NCBI GenBank assembly: GCA_033980235.1
Contig: CM067062.1
Span: 7,419,900 to 7,483,899, forward strand
Origin: Diadema setosum
Taxonomy: Eukaryota > Echinodermata > Echinoidea > Diadematoida > Diadematidae
Direction of reading: 5' to 3'
Length of the DNA stretch: 64,000 bases
Under the pieces are notes generated by a model. That model saw only the letters and a list, made by a program, of their open reading frames with translations, ran no database searches and was not told the DNA's origin. Shown one piece after another: positions 51,901-55,974 of the stretch. A program made the translations under genes and the position numbers. The number at the start of each line of letters is the position of its first letter. Positions within the stretch are counted from its first letter, which is position 1.

Positions 51901-54166
51901 TTTGTGGCCGCTGGTCGCGTTAGACAGATGGCCGCTATACACAGGGTCTTTAACAGGGCTTTTCTCTCGGGGGGATTTTTCAGTGGCCACTATAGAGAGG
52001 TGGGCGCTATGGACAGGTGGCCGCTAGGCAGGTTTGACTGCATGTAAAAGTTCTTATTGAAAATGAAACAAAAGAATTCAAAAATCTACTTGTTCTGCCC
52101 CTGGAAGACTGTAGTCTTCTCCCTCTCCTCATTTGCACATAATTCTCAGAGGGCGATTTGCACTTGAGACAATACATATATCATACTCAACTTTCCTAAT
52201 AATTCTCGGTCTGCAGATGTAATCCCATTGATATAGCACACTGCTTTGAAAGTTAGCATTAATTACGAATAGAATGTGTTAATAGAGCATGCTCAATTTC
52301 AATTTTATCTGTTAATCCCTTCATTGTTGTTGCTCCAGTGGTTTACAGCCTGTTTTTTGTCCCATTCATCGCACAGCTAGCACGGTTTGTTAAAGATTAA
52401 GCGCTTGAATAGACAGATAGACCCTGTCCTGCAGAGCCTCTTTTCTTGGTTCACACTTTTCCAGAGTGTGCGCTTTCTTTCCAATAATTAGATCTATAGG
52501 TCAGGAGAGTCCATTCGAATTGAGTTAAATACATCATTTCAAAGCTTAGAGTCTGCTCTTTCAGAATCTGTCCTTAACTACAATGTAAAAATCCATGTCT
52601 GGTGACTTTTTGTTTTGTGATGCAGGGTCACATTTGAAGTATTGAACTACATTAATTAGGTTTAGCTCCAGCTCGACATTCTGACCCAGTCAGGTACATT
52701 TATCCAAATCACGACACTATACAGTATTTGATGTACACGTACACTTTTTTTTTAAAACCATAAATTATTTTATTTTTTTAATTTGTAAATGATGAACAAG
52801 TTAGATCATTACACTTCATGCTGGCCAACTGTGGAACAAATAAAAGATTTAATGCAATAAACGGGTCTACACACTTTTATTTTCTACCTGGCCAGTAGGC
52901 AAGTATCTATTTGGACTGAAGAACAATTATAGCTTTGAACTTACGTTACCCAACACGCTACACGTAGAGGGATTACAATCAATACCCATAGATTAAAAAA
53001 AGAGAACTTGGAAAGACTGTGACTTAGGTGACTACAATTGTATTTGACAATAAATGCTCTATCTATTAAGTAGCTGGCTTTTTAATAATAAATAGGAAAA
53101 TAATCTTGTCTCCTTTTTGTGGCCATGTCGCCATTGTCGGTACAGCTACATACATTCTCAACATAATAATGGGGAAGTCTTAAATCAGTAAATAAAACAT
53201 AAACATATTTATAGTAGGGCATCTTTAAACCTACATATATTACAGGACGACCCCTTTATTACCATGATTGATTAGCCTAACTAACGTTAGATTAGATCTA
53301 TTATCCACACCCCTGCCCTGCCCTGGCCTTTGAGCTGAACTCCTTCCCCTCATCTCATCTAGGCCTAGGCCTACTGTAACTGAGACACACTGTGCAAATA
53401 CTGTATAATGTCTCAGGTGGTTGGTTTATCCCCCTGAGCTTATTATGTAAATGCAACGAAGTAAATGACAGTAGACGACTAGAGTGTATTGCATCCCGCC
53501 GATCCCGGCGAGGTGGATGTCAGTCCCGATCCCGGATGCCATTGAACGAAAACAGTTACTGTCCTCGCCGTGGTCGTGGCTATCCGCTCGAGCGAACACA
53601 GTACCTCAGTACAGGTACCTGAACAGAATCTCAAATCTCGACGCACGGCGCCCGCCGGGGGGTATCTGTACCTGATGATGCTATGAGCTGGACGATACGA
53701 GTACACGACGGTGTTCAAGTAAAATCTCAGGGCCCTGTAACCAGTAATATTTTGAGGAAAAATATCCCAAACGAACACACGCTTGCACCGTTGGTGTTAA
53801 GACGAAACTGTGAGTATATCGCACTTCGGTAATGCGTACAATCGGACTAAGGACATGCATACAGATTGATCTACGTGATCATAAACAGAACCTAGAATTA
53901 CTAGATCCTAAGTTAGGTGTGAAATGCATTCGTACTGCAGGTAGGGCCAATCTACAGACGACGTACCCGTACAGTACAGTCTACTCGATCGAGTAGTTAC
54001 GAGTAAGACCACATCCCAATAGATCTACCGAAATAAGAGCTAACGTTACACAGGGACATTAATCCGAACCTCGACGTATTTCAATTACTAGCTAGTACAA
54101 TTGTACCAGAAGTACCTTGCGTCCATTGCAGAAAAATTTGAGCTCGCATCTACCATATTCAGGCAT
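4796..54166 (-). CDS. XDH/AOX-family molybdo-flavoenzyme, aldehyde oxidase-like (24 exons, 3' end off the window)
   Basis: Join of 24 exons listed separately below, 2,954 nt, about 985 of the roughly 1,330 residues usual for the family; every junction keeps frame. Family role: molybdenum hydroxylases oxidise aldehydes or N-heterocycles at a Mo-pterin centre and pass electrons through two [2Fe-2S] clusters to FAD, in the cytosol. Seen: cluster I Cys46, 51, 54, 76; cluster II Cys116, 119, 151, 153; FAD-loop GNT at 255-257; Mo-domain Gln763 (bovine XDH Gln767), Val798 (Glu802), Gln875 (Arg880), Arg907 (Arg912), Phe909 (Phe914). Val at the Glu802 site is typical of aldehyde oxidases, and the acidic NAD-loop of XDH is absent, so XDH activity is unlikely. 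Gly-Gly-Asn of the FAD site is also changed (exon 11). The C-terminal third, with the catalytic Glu1261 equivalent, lies left of position 1. Family assignment is firm; AOX-like function is inference. Confidence 0.93.
5096..5188 (-). mobile_element. 93-bp TTAA-flanked mini-element, copy 1
   Basis: TTAA on both sides of inverted ends CCCGTTGAGGACG/CGTCCTCAACGGG. It contains the palindrome CCGAGTATACTCGG. Reverse orientation relative to the other four copies. Target site and CCC ends point to piggyBac mobilisation. Confidence 0.85.
5400..5494 (+). mobile_element. 93-bp TTAA-flanked mini-element, copy 2
   Basis: Same family as 5096-5188: TTAACCCGTTGAGGAT ... ATCCTCAACAGGTTAA, with TATGGGAAATGCG inside. 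It lies 212 bp from copy 1 in opposite orientation, in the same intron. Confidence 0.85.
5561..5752 (-). CDS. Exon 23: Mo active-site residues, residues 872-935
   Basis: 64 codons, phase 0 at both ends. It starts [10 protein letters not shown], where XDH has IMERALFHMD, so the Arg880 position is Gln875 (Met in the human AOX1 alignment). [20 protein letters not shown] keeps Arg907 and Phe909 (bovine Arg912, Phe914). ACRTN is shared with AOX. Donor GTAGGA. Confidence 0.95.
6285..6459 (-). CDS. Exon 22: residues 813-871
   Basis: 175 nt after [27 protein letters not shown] then [20 protein letters not shown] matches the nearly invariant [18 protein letters not shown] segment. One residue shorter than bovine XDH just before PVR. 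Ends phase 0 at TGG/GTAGGT. Confidence 0.95.
6651..8043. mobile_element. DNA transposon with TGTGACCCGC ends, 1.4 kb
   Basis: Terminal inverted repeat of about 34 bases: TGTGACCCGCGACAATGG, then TTTCAGGCAAAAGTCG, mirrored at 8006-8043. The only open frames are short and not recognisable. It shares a GGCGGAG/TAGCAAC-type internal segment with the element at 12537-13182. It fills most of the intron between exons 22 and 21. Confidence 0.8.
8109..8350. repeat. Two-copy tandem duplication, unit about 125 bp
   Basis: The run TACTGAATAGA-AAATGTATGC through GCGGATAGCAACCGA occurs twice in a row, with a few differences. No function seen. Confidence 0.85.
8495..8625 (-). CDS. Exon 21: Mo domain with Val in the Glu802 position, residues 770-813
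   Basis: 131 nt after [26 protein letters not shown] is followed by GFGGKV. XDH enzymes have GFGGKE; Val798 here replaces Glu802, as in aldehyde oxidases (AFGGKV). Val at this site removes a residue XDH needs for purine binding. Ends phase 2 at AA/GTAAGT. Confidence 0.95.
8940..9158 (-). CDS. Exon 20: Mo domain with Gln763, residues 697-769
   Basis: 73 codons, phase 0 at both ends. It encodes [20 protein letters not shown] and then [18 protein letters not shown], the family signature GGQEHFYLETH. In [13 protein letters not shown], Gln763 takes the place of bovine Gln767, which contacts the molybdenum oxo group. Ends CAG/GTATTC. Confidence 0.95.
9665..10030. repeat. Foldback element, arms about 165 bp
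   Basis: Left arm from AAGGCTAGTAACTGATCAGT to GCAGTTTAATG (about 9830) is repeated in inverse from CATTAAACTGC (9861) to ACTAGCCTT (about 10030), with a 30-base loop. The right arm has two small internal duplications. Arms are nearly identical, so the element is young or maintained. Confidence 0.88.
10036..10794 (-). mobile_element. piggyBac-like element copy A2
   Basis: TTAA flanks at 10036 and 10791. In reverse orientation it starts CCCTAAAAAGGCCGGGGGG, then the hairpin core GATTTAATC, then TCGATATTTTTCACG. At the other end the hairpin core is GGTTGATTCAACTACC. It shares CAAAATTTTTTGAC and AGTCTCGC-type words with A4. Terminal pairing is weaker than in A4-A7. Confidence 0.75.
11098..11220 (-). 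CDS. Exon 19: residues 656-696, followed by a GC donor
   Basis: 41 codons. [20 protein letters not shown] then [17 protein letters not shown] matches VTCVGHIIGAVVAD...YEELPAIITIE. The intron that follows starts with GC in CAG/GCAAGT, the standard consensus for GC-AG introns. The nearest GT (four bases on) would break the frame with exon 20. Confidence 0.93.
12171..12263 (+). mobile_element. 93-bp TTAA-flanked mini-element, copy 3
   Basis: TTAACCCGTTGAGGACC ... GTCCTCAATGGGTTAA, internal AGTATACTCGG and CTATGGGAAATG. It begins 74 bases downstream (gene sense) of exon 18. Confidence 0.85.
12337..12454 (-). CDS. Exon 18: residues 616-655
   Basis: 118 nt after [26 protein letters not shown] and DIPASNKI match the [24 protein letters not shown] segment. 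Ends phase 0 at GAG/GTAACA. Confidence 0.93.
12537..13182. mobile_element. DNA transposon with TGTGACCC ends, 0.65 kb
   Basis: ATATGTGACCCGCTGCAACA at the left and its mirror TTGTAGTGGGTCACATAT at the right. It contains the CTCCGCCCCTAGCAAC segment also found, in reverse, in the element at 6651-8043. Confidence 0.75.
13948..14991. repeat. Long palindromic foldback element, arms about 480-500 bp
   Basis: TGACTTAAAGATAATAAAAA at 13948 is mirrored by TTTTTATTATCTTTAAGTCA at 14991. Intermediate anchors also pair: GGTACCTCAAAAGTTTCC, CGCCCCAAAGTGCTCTCATG, CATACGCATAGCG and GAGAGCTAC. The centre is near 14440-14470. The left arm holds a short CAGCAG-CCCATACGCATAG duplication. No coding potential. 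Confidence 0.85.
15369..15420 (-). CDS. Exon 17: residues 599-616
   Basis: Short 52-nt exon after [24 protein letters not shown] matches ELSLRLVTSTRAHAKI. Phase 1 in, phase 2 out, at AT/GTAAGT. Confidence 0.92.
15425..15468. repeat. (CAGA)n microsatellite
   Basis: GACAGACAGACAGA run just upstream, in gene sense, of exon 17, within the intron. Confidence 0.9.
16118..16235 (-). CDS. Exon 16: start of the molybdopterin domain, residues 560-599
   Basis: 118 nt. [20 protein letters not shown] and YCDDIPPQT match [25 protein letters not shown], the opening of the aldehyde-oxidase/xanthine-dehydrogenase a/b hammerhead domain. The acceptor CAACCAG was chosen because it keeps phase 0 with exon 15. 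Ends phase 1 at G/GTAAGA. Confidence 0.92.
17021..17116 (-). CDS. Exon 15: linker to the Mo domain, residues 528-559
   Basis: 32 codons, phase 0 at both ends, between TTTGCAAAG and CAG/GTATGC. It ends STQVYQ, matching the Q-F/Y-Q segment before the Mo domain. The rest is low in conservation, as in other family members. Confidence 0.85.
17370..18217 (+). mobile_element. Tandem-repeat element D (pearl/HINE-like)
   Basis: Starts CTAGAAAT followed by the hairpin GTCGCTACAGCGAC and then TATACCCCCGCCAAA. The body has four units of about 160 bp, each with GTTACCATGGCAAC (17523, 17687, 17844, 18005). After that come CCGACCGCCCGACC-type repeats and a terminal hairpin TATACCCCC...GGGGGTATA. The layout (5' hairpin, minisatellite, GAC-rich microsatellite, 3' hairpin) is that of Helentron-associated elements; assignment is by architecture only. 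Confidence 0.75.
18455..18620 (-). CDS. Exon 14: FAD-Mo connecting region, residues 472-527
   Basis: 166 nt after [23 protein letters not shown] and [18 protein letters not shown] match the helical segment W-EELLQD...DFR-TL-LSFFFKFYL that closes the FAD domain. It ends phase 0 at GAG/GTATGT. Confidence 0.92.
19147..19420. mobile_element. Inverted-repeat MITE
   Basis: AGGCTAACTCGGACTCAGGG, then ACAACTCAGCC, is mirrored at 19389-19420 as GGCTGAGTTGTCCCCGAGTC... About 270 bp. Superfamily not recognised. Confidence 0.8.
19646..19830 (-). CDS. Exon 13: end of FAD domain, residues 411-472
   Basis: 185 nt after CTTCAG. It begins [20 protein letters not shown]. In XDH this loop is K-Q-A-x-R-R-E-D-D-I-A and switches between NAD and oxygen use. 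Here the acidic run is absent and the loop resembles the AOX form (K-x-A-P-R-x-x-x-x-L-A). Then [20 protein letters not shown]. Ends phase 2 at CA/GTAAGT. Confidence 0.93.
20612..20721 (-). CDS. Exon 12: FAD domain, residues 374-410
   Basis: 110 nt between TTTACAG and GTAAGT. It encodes [12 protein letters not shown] and [14 protein letters not shown], matching TRRTV...FF and EEILLSIEIPYS of XDH. Phase 0 at the 3' end. Confidence 0.93.
21483..21514. repeat. (CA)n microsatellite
   Basis: ACACACACGCACACACACAC run in the intron between exons 12 and 11. Confidence 0.9.
21903..21996 (-). CDS. Exon 11: FAD domain with altered flavin motif, residues 343-374
   Basis: 94 nt after TTTGCAG. It reads [20 protein letters not shown] where the family has the SVGGNI--ASPISDLNPV flavin-contact segment. 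Gly350, Asn351, Thr354 and Ser359 (bovine) are Pro, Ser, Ala and Met; Asp360 is kept. Frame and length are normal. Two in-phase donors 3 nt apart exist: GCAG/GTGGTA at 21902 and the better GTAGGT at 21899, which would add one Gly. Confidence 0.85.
22823..22899 (-). CDS. Exon 10: FAD domain, residues 317-342
   Basis: 77 nt after [24 protein letters not shown] matches LEQLRWFAGKQV-SVA of XDH. It ends phase 0 at GCT/GTGAGT, exactly before the usual SVGGN flavin motif. Confidence 0.9.
23069..24017 (-). mobile_element. Tandem-repeat element E1 (pearl/HINE-like)
   Basis: In reverse orientation it starts CTAGAAATGACGCTATGGCG, ACTGGT, then ATGCCTCCGCC. It has repeated units containing AAGGTCAAAGGTCAA, then a (GGAC)n microsatellite, and ends in a hairpin ATGCCTCCG...CGGAGGCAT at 23069-23100. 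Same 5' end as element D. Confidence 0.75.
24312..24482 (-). CDS. Exon 9: FAD domain, residues 260-317
   Basis: 171 nt after GTGGACAG. It encodes [14 protein letters not shown] and [20 protein letters not shown], aligning with the family stretch PELN-V through the ISFGA-type strand. It is more divergent than the Fe-S exons. Ends phase 1 at CCCAG/GTATGG. Confidence 0.88.
24619..24706. mobile_element. Truncated CAGTCACACCTGTCTATAGC element
   Basis: A short relative of the element at 51467-52040: CAGTCACACCTGTCTATAGC at the left, then GACAGGTGG and ATAGACAGGGTC. The right end is missing. Confidence 0.6.
24885..25518 (-). mobile_element. piggyBac-like element copy A3, decayed
   Basis: TAACCCTATATACTGGGCTA at the left matches the reverse of the right ends of A4-A6. 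The AT-rich interior aligns by eye with A2 (GGTATCAAAA-CAATTTC, TTCTTATGTATTTTTTTT-like). The hairpin half is a C run near 24940. The right boundary is a guess based on ATAGGG. Confidence 0.5.
26250..27022 (+). mobile_element. piggyBac-like element copy A4
   Basis: TTAA flanks. The left end CCCTAACTTACCTGGG is exactly complementary to the right end. Sub-terminal hairpins G(n)CCATAATGGC(n) occur at both ends with the same core. Interior landmarks: GAGACCAAATTTG, GCGATCGCGCGATC, CGGCCGAGATCTGA. 773 bp, non-coding. Confidence 0.88.
27246..27387 (-). CDS. Exon 8: start of FAD domain, residues 213-260
   Basis: 142 nt after [27 protein letters not shown] is followed by [15 protein letters not shown] at 255-257 is the FAD phosphate loop (bovine 260-262), but the usual Glu after it is Met. 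It ends phase 1 at G/GTAAAG. Confidence 0.92.
27898..28110. repeat. (ATT/ATC)n microsatellite tract
   Basis: TTATCATTATCATTATCATT-type simple repeat, interrupted, in the intron between exons 8 and 7. Confidence 0.9.
28397..28489 (+). mobile_element. 93-bp TTAA-flanked mini-element, copy 4
   Basis: TTAACCTGTTGAGGATG ... GTCCTCAATGGGTTAA. Same internal words as the other copies, with a few substitutions. Confidence 0.85.
28762..29544 (+). mobile_element. piggyBac-like element copy A5
   Basis: TTAA flanks. Ends CCCTAACTAGGCCGGG and its complement. Hairpin cores CCTCCGAGG at the left and CCTGGGAGG at the right, within G/C runs. The interior is shared with A4 and A6. 783 bp. Confidence 0.88.
29821..29886 (-). 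CDS. Exon 7: linker end, residues 191-212
   Basis: 22 codons, phase 0 at both ends. [14 protein letters not shown] matches the strongly conserved [13 protein letters not shown] segment that leads into the FAD domain. Flanked by TTTAG and GTGAGT. Confidence 0.92.
30440..30505 (-). CDS. Exon 6 (probable): linker between Fe-S and FAD domains, residues 169-190
   Basis: A 22-codon open stretch between a poly-T acceptor (TTTTTAG) and a GTATGA donor, phase 0 at both ends, beginning ENCCQ. Vertebrate XDH has a poorly conserved Cys-rich linker here containing NCC. The sequence itself is not conserved, so support rests on splice sites, frame and that NCC. A shorter form ending at CAG/GTGACA after five codons is also in frame. 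Confidence 0.55.
30888..31076 (-). CDS. Exon 5: 2Fe-2S domain II, residues 106-168
   Basis: 63 codons, phase 0 at both ends. It contains [18 protein letters not shown] (Cys116, Cys119) and [10 protein letters not shown] (Cys151, Cys153), the four ligands of cluster II in the helical domain. It ends GFKSFCG at GGG/GTGAGA. Fully conserved, so both iron-sulphur clusters should assemble. Confidence 0.96.
31350..31442 (+). mobile_element. 93-bp TTAA-flanked mini-element, copy 5
   Basis: TTAACCCGTTGAGGACA ... GTCCTCAACGGGTTAA with CCGAGTATACTC inside. It fills part of the 420-bp intron between exons 4 and 5. Confidence 0.85.
31497..31605 (-). CDS. Exon 4: fourth cluster I ligand, residues 69-105
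   Basis: 109 nt. It encodes [20 protein letters not shown] and then [14 protein letters not shown]. Cys76 in ACLTPIC is the fourth ligand of cluster I. The first base G completes AGG (Arg) with exon 3. It ends phase 0 at CAG/GTGAGC. Confidence 0.95.
32309..32405 (-). CDS. Exon 3: cluster I cysteines, residues 37-69
   Basis: 97 nt after a TTTGTCAG acceptor. It carries [20 protein letters not shown], the plant-ferredoxin-type loop with three ligands of cluster I (Cys46, 51, 54). It ends phase 2 at CAG/GTACTT. Very close match to the family; no damage seen. Confidence 0.95.
32593..33365 (+). mobile_element. piggyBac-like element copy A6, inside element G1
   Basis: TTAA flanks. Ends CCCTATTCTAACTGGG and its complement. 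Hairpin core GTCAAATTGAC at both ends. Inserted about 100 bp inside the left end of G1, so it is younger than G1. 773 bp. Confidence 0.88.
36919..37089. mobile_element. Hairpin MITE inside G3
   Basis: GGGGGGCATTTCATGAAGGA, then ACTTGTCGGATAAAAT, is mirrored at 37040-37089. TCCGACAAGT/ACTTGTCGGA occurs twice in each arm. About 170 bp with a 40-base loop. Confidence 0.85.
38070..38170 (-). mobile_element. tRNA-derived SINE, copy 1
   Basis: The minus strand has a pol III A-box-like TGGTCTAGT and B-box-like AGTTCGAATACT, 40-50 bases apart, in a tRNA-like head. A tail segment CATGGCTACTA-AAAACACTGA is shared with copy 2. Confidence 0.7.
38335..38460 (-). mobile_element. tRNA-derived SINE, copy 2
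   Basis: On the minus strand: GGTGGTCTAGTGAAAATGAC, GGAGATCAGGAGGTT, and the better B-box GGGTTCGAATCCGG. An internal 15-base duplication (TCTCCGGACAGGC) is present. Head similar to copy 1. Confidence 0.75.
39173..40154 (+). mobile_element. Tandem-repeat element E2 inside G3 (pearl/HINE-like)
   Basis: CTAGATATATCGCTACGGCT at the left, then ATGCCTCCGCC; units with GACCTTTGACC; (GGAC)n at 40073-40110; terminal hairpin ATGCCTCCGG...CGGAGGCAT. Opposite orientation to E1 and clearly the same family. Confidence 0.78.
43836..43893 (-). CDS. Exon 2: 2Fe-2S domain I, residues 18-37
   Basis: 58 nt after a TTATGTTGCAG acceptor. It encodes [19 protein letters not shown], matching the family segment that ends in TYLR-K. 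The final T plus the first two bases of exon 3 make a Leu codon. The donor is T/GTATCC, weak but the only one that keeps frame. The exon sits alone between introns of 10.2 and 11.4 kb. Confidence 0.85.
44395..44790 (-). mobile_element. LINE 3' end fragment
   Basis: On the minus strand the sequence ends in GGACAATAAATAAATGAAAT with repeated GAATGAAATG, a simple-repeat LINE tail. The stretch 44577-44760 is repeated in inverse at 46890-47080. Confidence 0.55.
45145..46757 (+). mobile_element. Tandem-repeat element F1 (pearl/HINE-like)
   Basis: TAGAAAT, then the hairpin TTACGCAGTGCGTAA, then ATGTCCCCGCCGG. About nine units of roughly 160 bp, each with AAGGTCAAAGGTCAAAGAAG, AATTCTGTGTAGAAGTTTTG and GGGTTAGAAATGGC. 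Then a GGAC/CACA microsatellite and a terminal hairpin GTCCCC...GGGGAC at 46726-46755. Units 3 and 5 are nearly identical, as are 4 and 6, which suggests duplication two units at a time. Confidence 0.8.
46890..47796 (-). mobile_element. LINE reverse-transcriptase C-terminal fragment, copy 1
   Basis: The minus strand, in broken frames, reads [20 protein letters not shown], then [13 protein letters not shown], the C-terminal region seen in CR1-group LINEs. Interrupted by the insertion that starts near 47797. Confidence 0.6.
47797..49575. mobile_element. Repeat-rich insertion H in the LINE fragment
   Basis: It splits LINE sequence that is continuous at 50110-50150. Ends pair imperfectly (AAGATATTATACAA / TTGTATAATAT). 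It holds three direct 84-bp repeats (47797, 47928, 48020) with GGGCACGAATATCGCACGAG, a reverse relative at 48673-48790, and the inverted repeat at 48522-48682. The CpG-rich part at 49200-49480 has no gene. Confidence 0.65.
48522..48682. repeat. Inverted repeat inside H
   Basis: ATAATTATATTGGATGGC and GAATACCAGGGAATATTGCA are mirrored at 48620-48682. About 65-bp arms. Confidence 0.85.
49576..50216 (-). mobile_element. LINE reverse-transcriptase C-terminal fragment, copy 2
   Basis: The minus strand reads [18 protein letters not shown] near 49600-49670, a conserved RT thumb motif. It then has the same RIIRK...SGRR segment as copy 1. The part at 50085-50215 repeats the YLG-type region. Confidence 0.65.
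50227..51368 (+). mobile_element. Tandem-repeat element F2 (pearl/HINE-like)
   Basis: Same ends and units as F1 (TAGAAAT, TTACGCGGTGCATAA, ATGTCCCCGCCGG; terminal GTCCCC hairpin at 51337-51366), with about six to seven units. Units at 50750-50830 contain an extra partial repeat. Confidence 0.8.
51467..52040. mobile_element. DNA element with CAGTCAAACCTG ends
   Basis: CAGTCAAACCTGTCTATAGC at the left and GGCAGGTTTGACTG at the right. GACAGGTGGCCGCTAT recurs several times near both ends. CAGTC-type ends and insertion at TA-rich DNA suggest the Tc1/mariner-pogo group. It splits a LINE fragment (51378-51466 and 52041-52250). Confidence 0.7.
52041..52250 (-). mobile_element. LINE reverse-transcriptase C-terminal fragment, copy 3
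   Basis: Same RIIRK...SGRR-type region as copies 1 and 2 on the minus strand, joined before the insertion to 51378-51466. Confidence 0.55.
52251..54115. other. Rest of intron 1, nothing recognised
   Basis: No repeat ends or exons recognised. 53460-53720 is more CpG-rich than its surroundings and open in several frames, but shows no protein similarity I can name. Confidence 0.5.
54116..54166 (-). CDS. Exon 1: start codon and first 17 residues
   Basis: Starts at ATG 54166-54164 (A at -3) and encodes [17 protein letters not shown], the first beta strand of the N-terminal 2Fe-2S domain; FFCNGRK matches the FFVNGRK-type start of XDH/AOX proteins. It ends phase 0 at a GTACTT donor, the same place as in vertebrate XDH genes. 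Followed by a 10.2-kb intron. Confidence 0.85.
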
Positions 54167-54207
54167 CTTTGAGGTTGTTTGAAAATTCAGGACCGAAGCG
54201 ATCGTCG

Positions 54208-54214
54208 CTTTATA
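54208..54214 (-). promoter_or_regulatory. Possible TATA box of the molybdo-flavoenzyme gene
   Basis: The minus strand reads TATAAAG 42 bases upstream of the exon 1 start codon, with CCAAT directly before it. A start site about 30 bases downstream would give a very short 5' UTR with no extra exon. This is inferred from position alone; TATAAA matches also occur by chance in AT-rich DNA. Confidence 0.3.
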
Positions 54215-54793
54215 ATTGGACGTACAGTGCTGACGACAACTGCGCGCTCATATGTGGTGGTATACCGGTACAATGTAGTACGGTGGTGGTGTGTGGGTGG
54301 AGGCCGAGGGTCTCGGTATCGATAAGCGTGTGTACTGTACGCTGTACATGTACGTCAACTAACATTTGGGGGTTAACTCCGTGTCTGTGTACTAACAGCT
54401 TGCTCTCTGTGACTGCTCCTGCGTGCTAGAGCAAGGTCATACATACTACAAGTGTATGTATGGAAGTTGAAGAGCTCGAGAGGCAGGCGTTCTCTTCCCA
54501 TACTTTATGACCACCCCCCCCCCCTCCTAACTTAAACCTTGCCATAAGTTCAGTAGGCCCCTACATCCCTAAAATTGCTGGCCGCTGTTGAAAAATGTGA
54601 ACATTTATGCTTGTTCCAGACACTAGTAGATTCTGAGAGATCATTACTCCTTAGGGATGAAAATAATGTGTTAGATAGGATAGTGACCCAATCACGGACT
54701 TTTGGAACACGGGCCGGGCCAGCAAATGCTCTCCTTGTCACAGTTTTTTTTTTTTTTTTTTTTTTTTTTCTTGCACTGAAGGGGGTATCATTT

Positions 54794-55974
54794 ATACCCC
54801 CGTCACACTTATTCGGAATCAGCACGAATCGAGCAGAACCAGCCGGAATTAAAGATTTTCCAAATTCGTGCCACATTTTGGAGAAAAATTCAAATTCTCA
54901 CAGTTTGGTAGGGAATGCTGTTCGAATACTTTGAATCTGTTTCGAATCATTCTCGCACATTCCGAATGAATTAGCTCTCAAAATATGCTGCTCGAATGTA
55001 TTCTTGGAACGCTGTACATAGGAATATTCAGAATACTGTTAGAATGGGGTCAGAATCTTAATAGAAAACACTCGCGAATGCCCCACGAGCGCGGTTCGAT
55101 GCTGCCCGAAGTCTGATGGTCGGAAAGCGTCTCGCATGCAGTACAAACTCATTTCGAATGCGGTCAGAACGTTCCAGGAATGGCTACCAAATACACTTTG
55201 AATGTTCACGAATTCAAACAGAATGCAGCCCGAAAATTTGGAATATACACTGTACTTAGAATGTATGCAACACGAATGTCTCGTGTGTGTCAAGAAATCC
55301 ACCGGAATGGTCTCCGATAGTGTGTAAAATGGTAATTTTCACCAGTCTCATCCCGATCATCCTTTAATTGGACCGTATTGCTTTGCTCTCAGATTGCTGT
55401 CCTCCAGCAAGACCTTCTTGAAAGACAGTGACTGGGCTAGTTACCCCCTGGACAATTACCCCGACCCGGCCTTCCCGTGACCCTAACCCTACTCCTAAAC
55501 CTGAACCTAATTTTAACCCAAACCCAAACTCTAGCCCTAAAGCAAACCCTAATCGTGAAATCTTTACTCTATTAAAACCTTTTCACTAACCAGTATTTAA
55601 CTGGGGGTAATTGTATGGGCATTTGAGATAGTTTGACAGAATTTGAGGTGCAACACCGTTCCGATTCTCCCTCAAAATGAGATCAGATTGTTTCAAATGC
55701 TGTTAGAATGCTGTCAGAATATTTAAAATGCCGTAGGAATATTTAGAATGCATTCAGAGTCCAGTTAGAACACCCTTCGAATAAAAATCGATATGTCTCC
55801 ACTTCGAATGCTCCTCGAAGGTTTTAAACATGATTATAAAACATTCGGGCTGGCCACAAAGAATGGGCCCGAATGTTTGGAACTCACTCAGAATATGCAG
55901 GCGAGGCCAAGGCAGGAAGAATTTTCATTCAACGGCATTCCGGCTCATTCTACCTCTAGTCTGGACGGGGGTAT
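54794..55974. mobile_element. GAATG-rich inverted-repeat element
   Basis: Ends ATACCCCCGTC and GACGGGGGTAT. The interior is packed with GAAT/ATTC words spaced about 10-11 bp over hundreds of bases (for example AAT at 55157, 55179, 55201, 55211, 55222). It is interrupted by a block at 55430-55620 that has TTACCCCC/GGGGGTAA-like ends. Confidence 0.65.
55479..55556. repeat. Degenerate telomere-like hexamer array
   Basis: Thirteen hexamers in strict 6-bp register, most of them variants of AACCCT (GACCCT, AACCCT, ACTCCT, AAACCT, GAACCT ...). Flanked by TTACCCCC and GGGGGTAATT. Confidence 0.7.

Noticed and set aside
53479..53778. 99-residue open frame in a CpG-richer part of intron 1
   Set aside because: No recognisable domain, overlapping frames on both strands, and no splice pattern linking it to the gene.
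4796..54166. Calling the large gene a true xanthine dehydrogenase
   Set aside because: The overall match is to the XDH/AOX family, but Glu802 and Arg880 are replaced and the acidic NAD loop is missing, so the specific name would mislead.
54575..54934. 119-residue open frame on the plus strand
   Set aside because: It contains a poly-Phe run from a poly-T tract and lies over an element end; not a gene.
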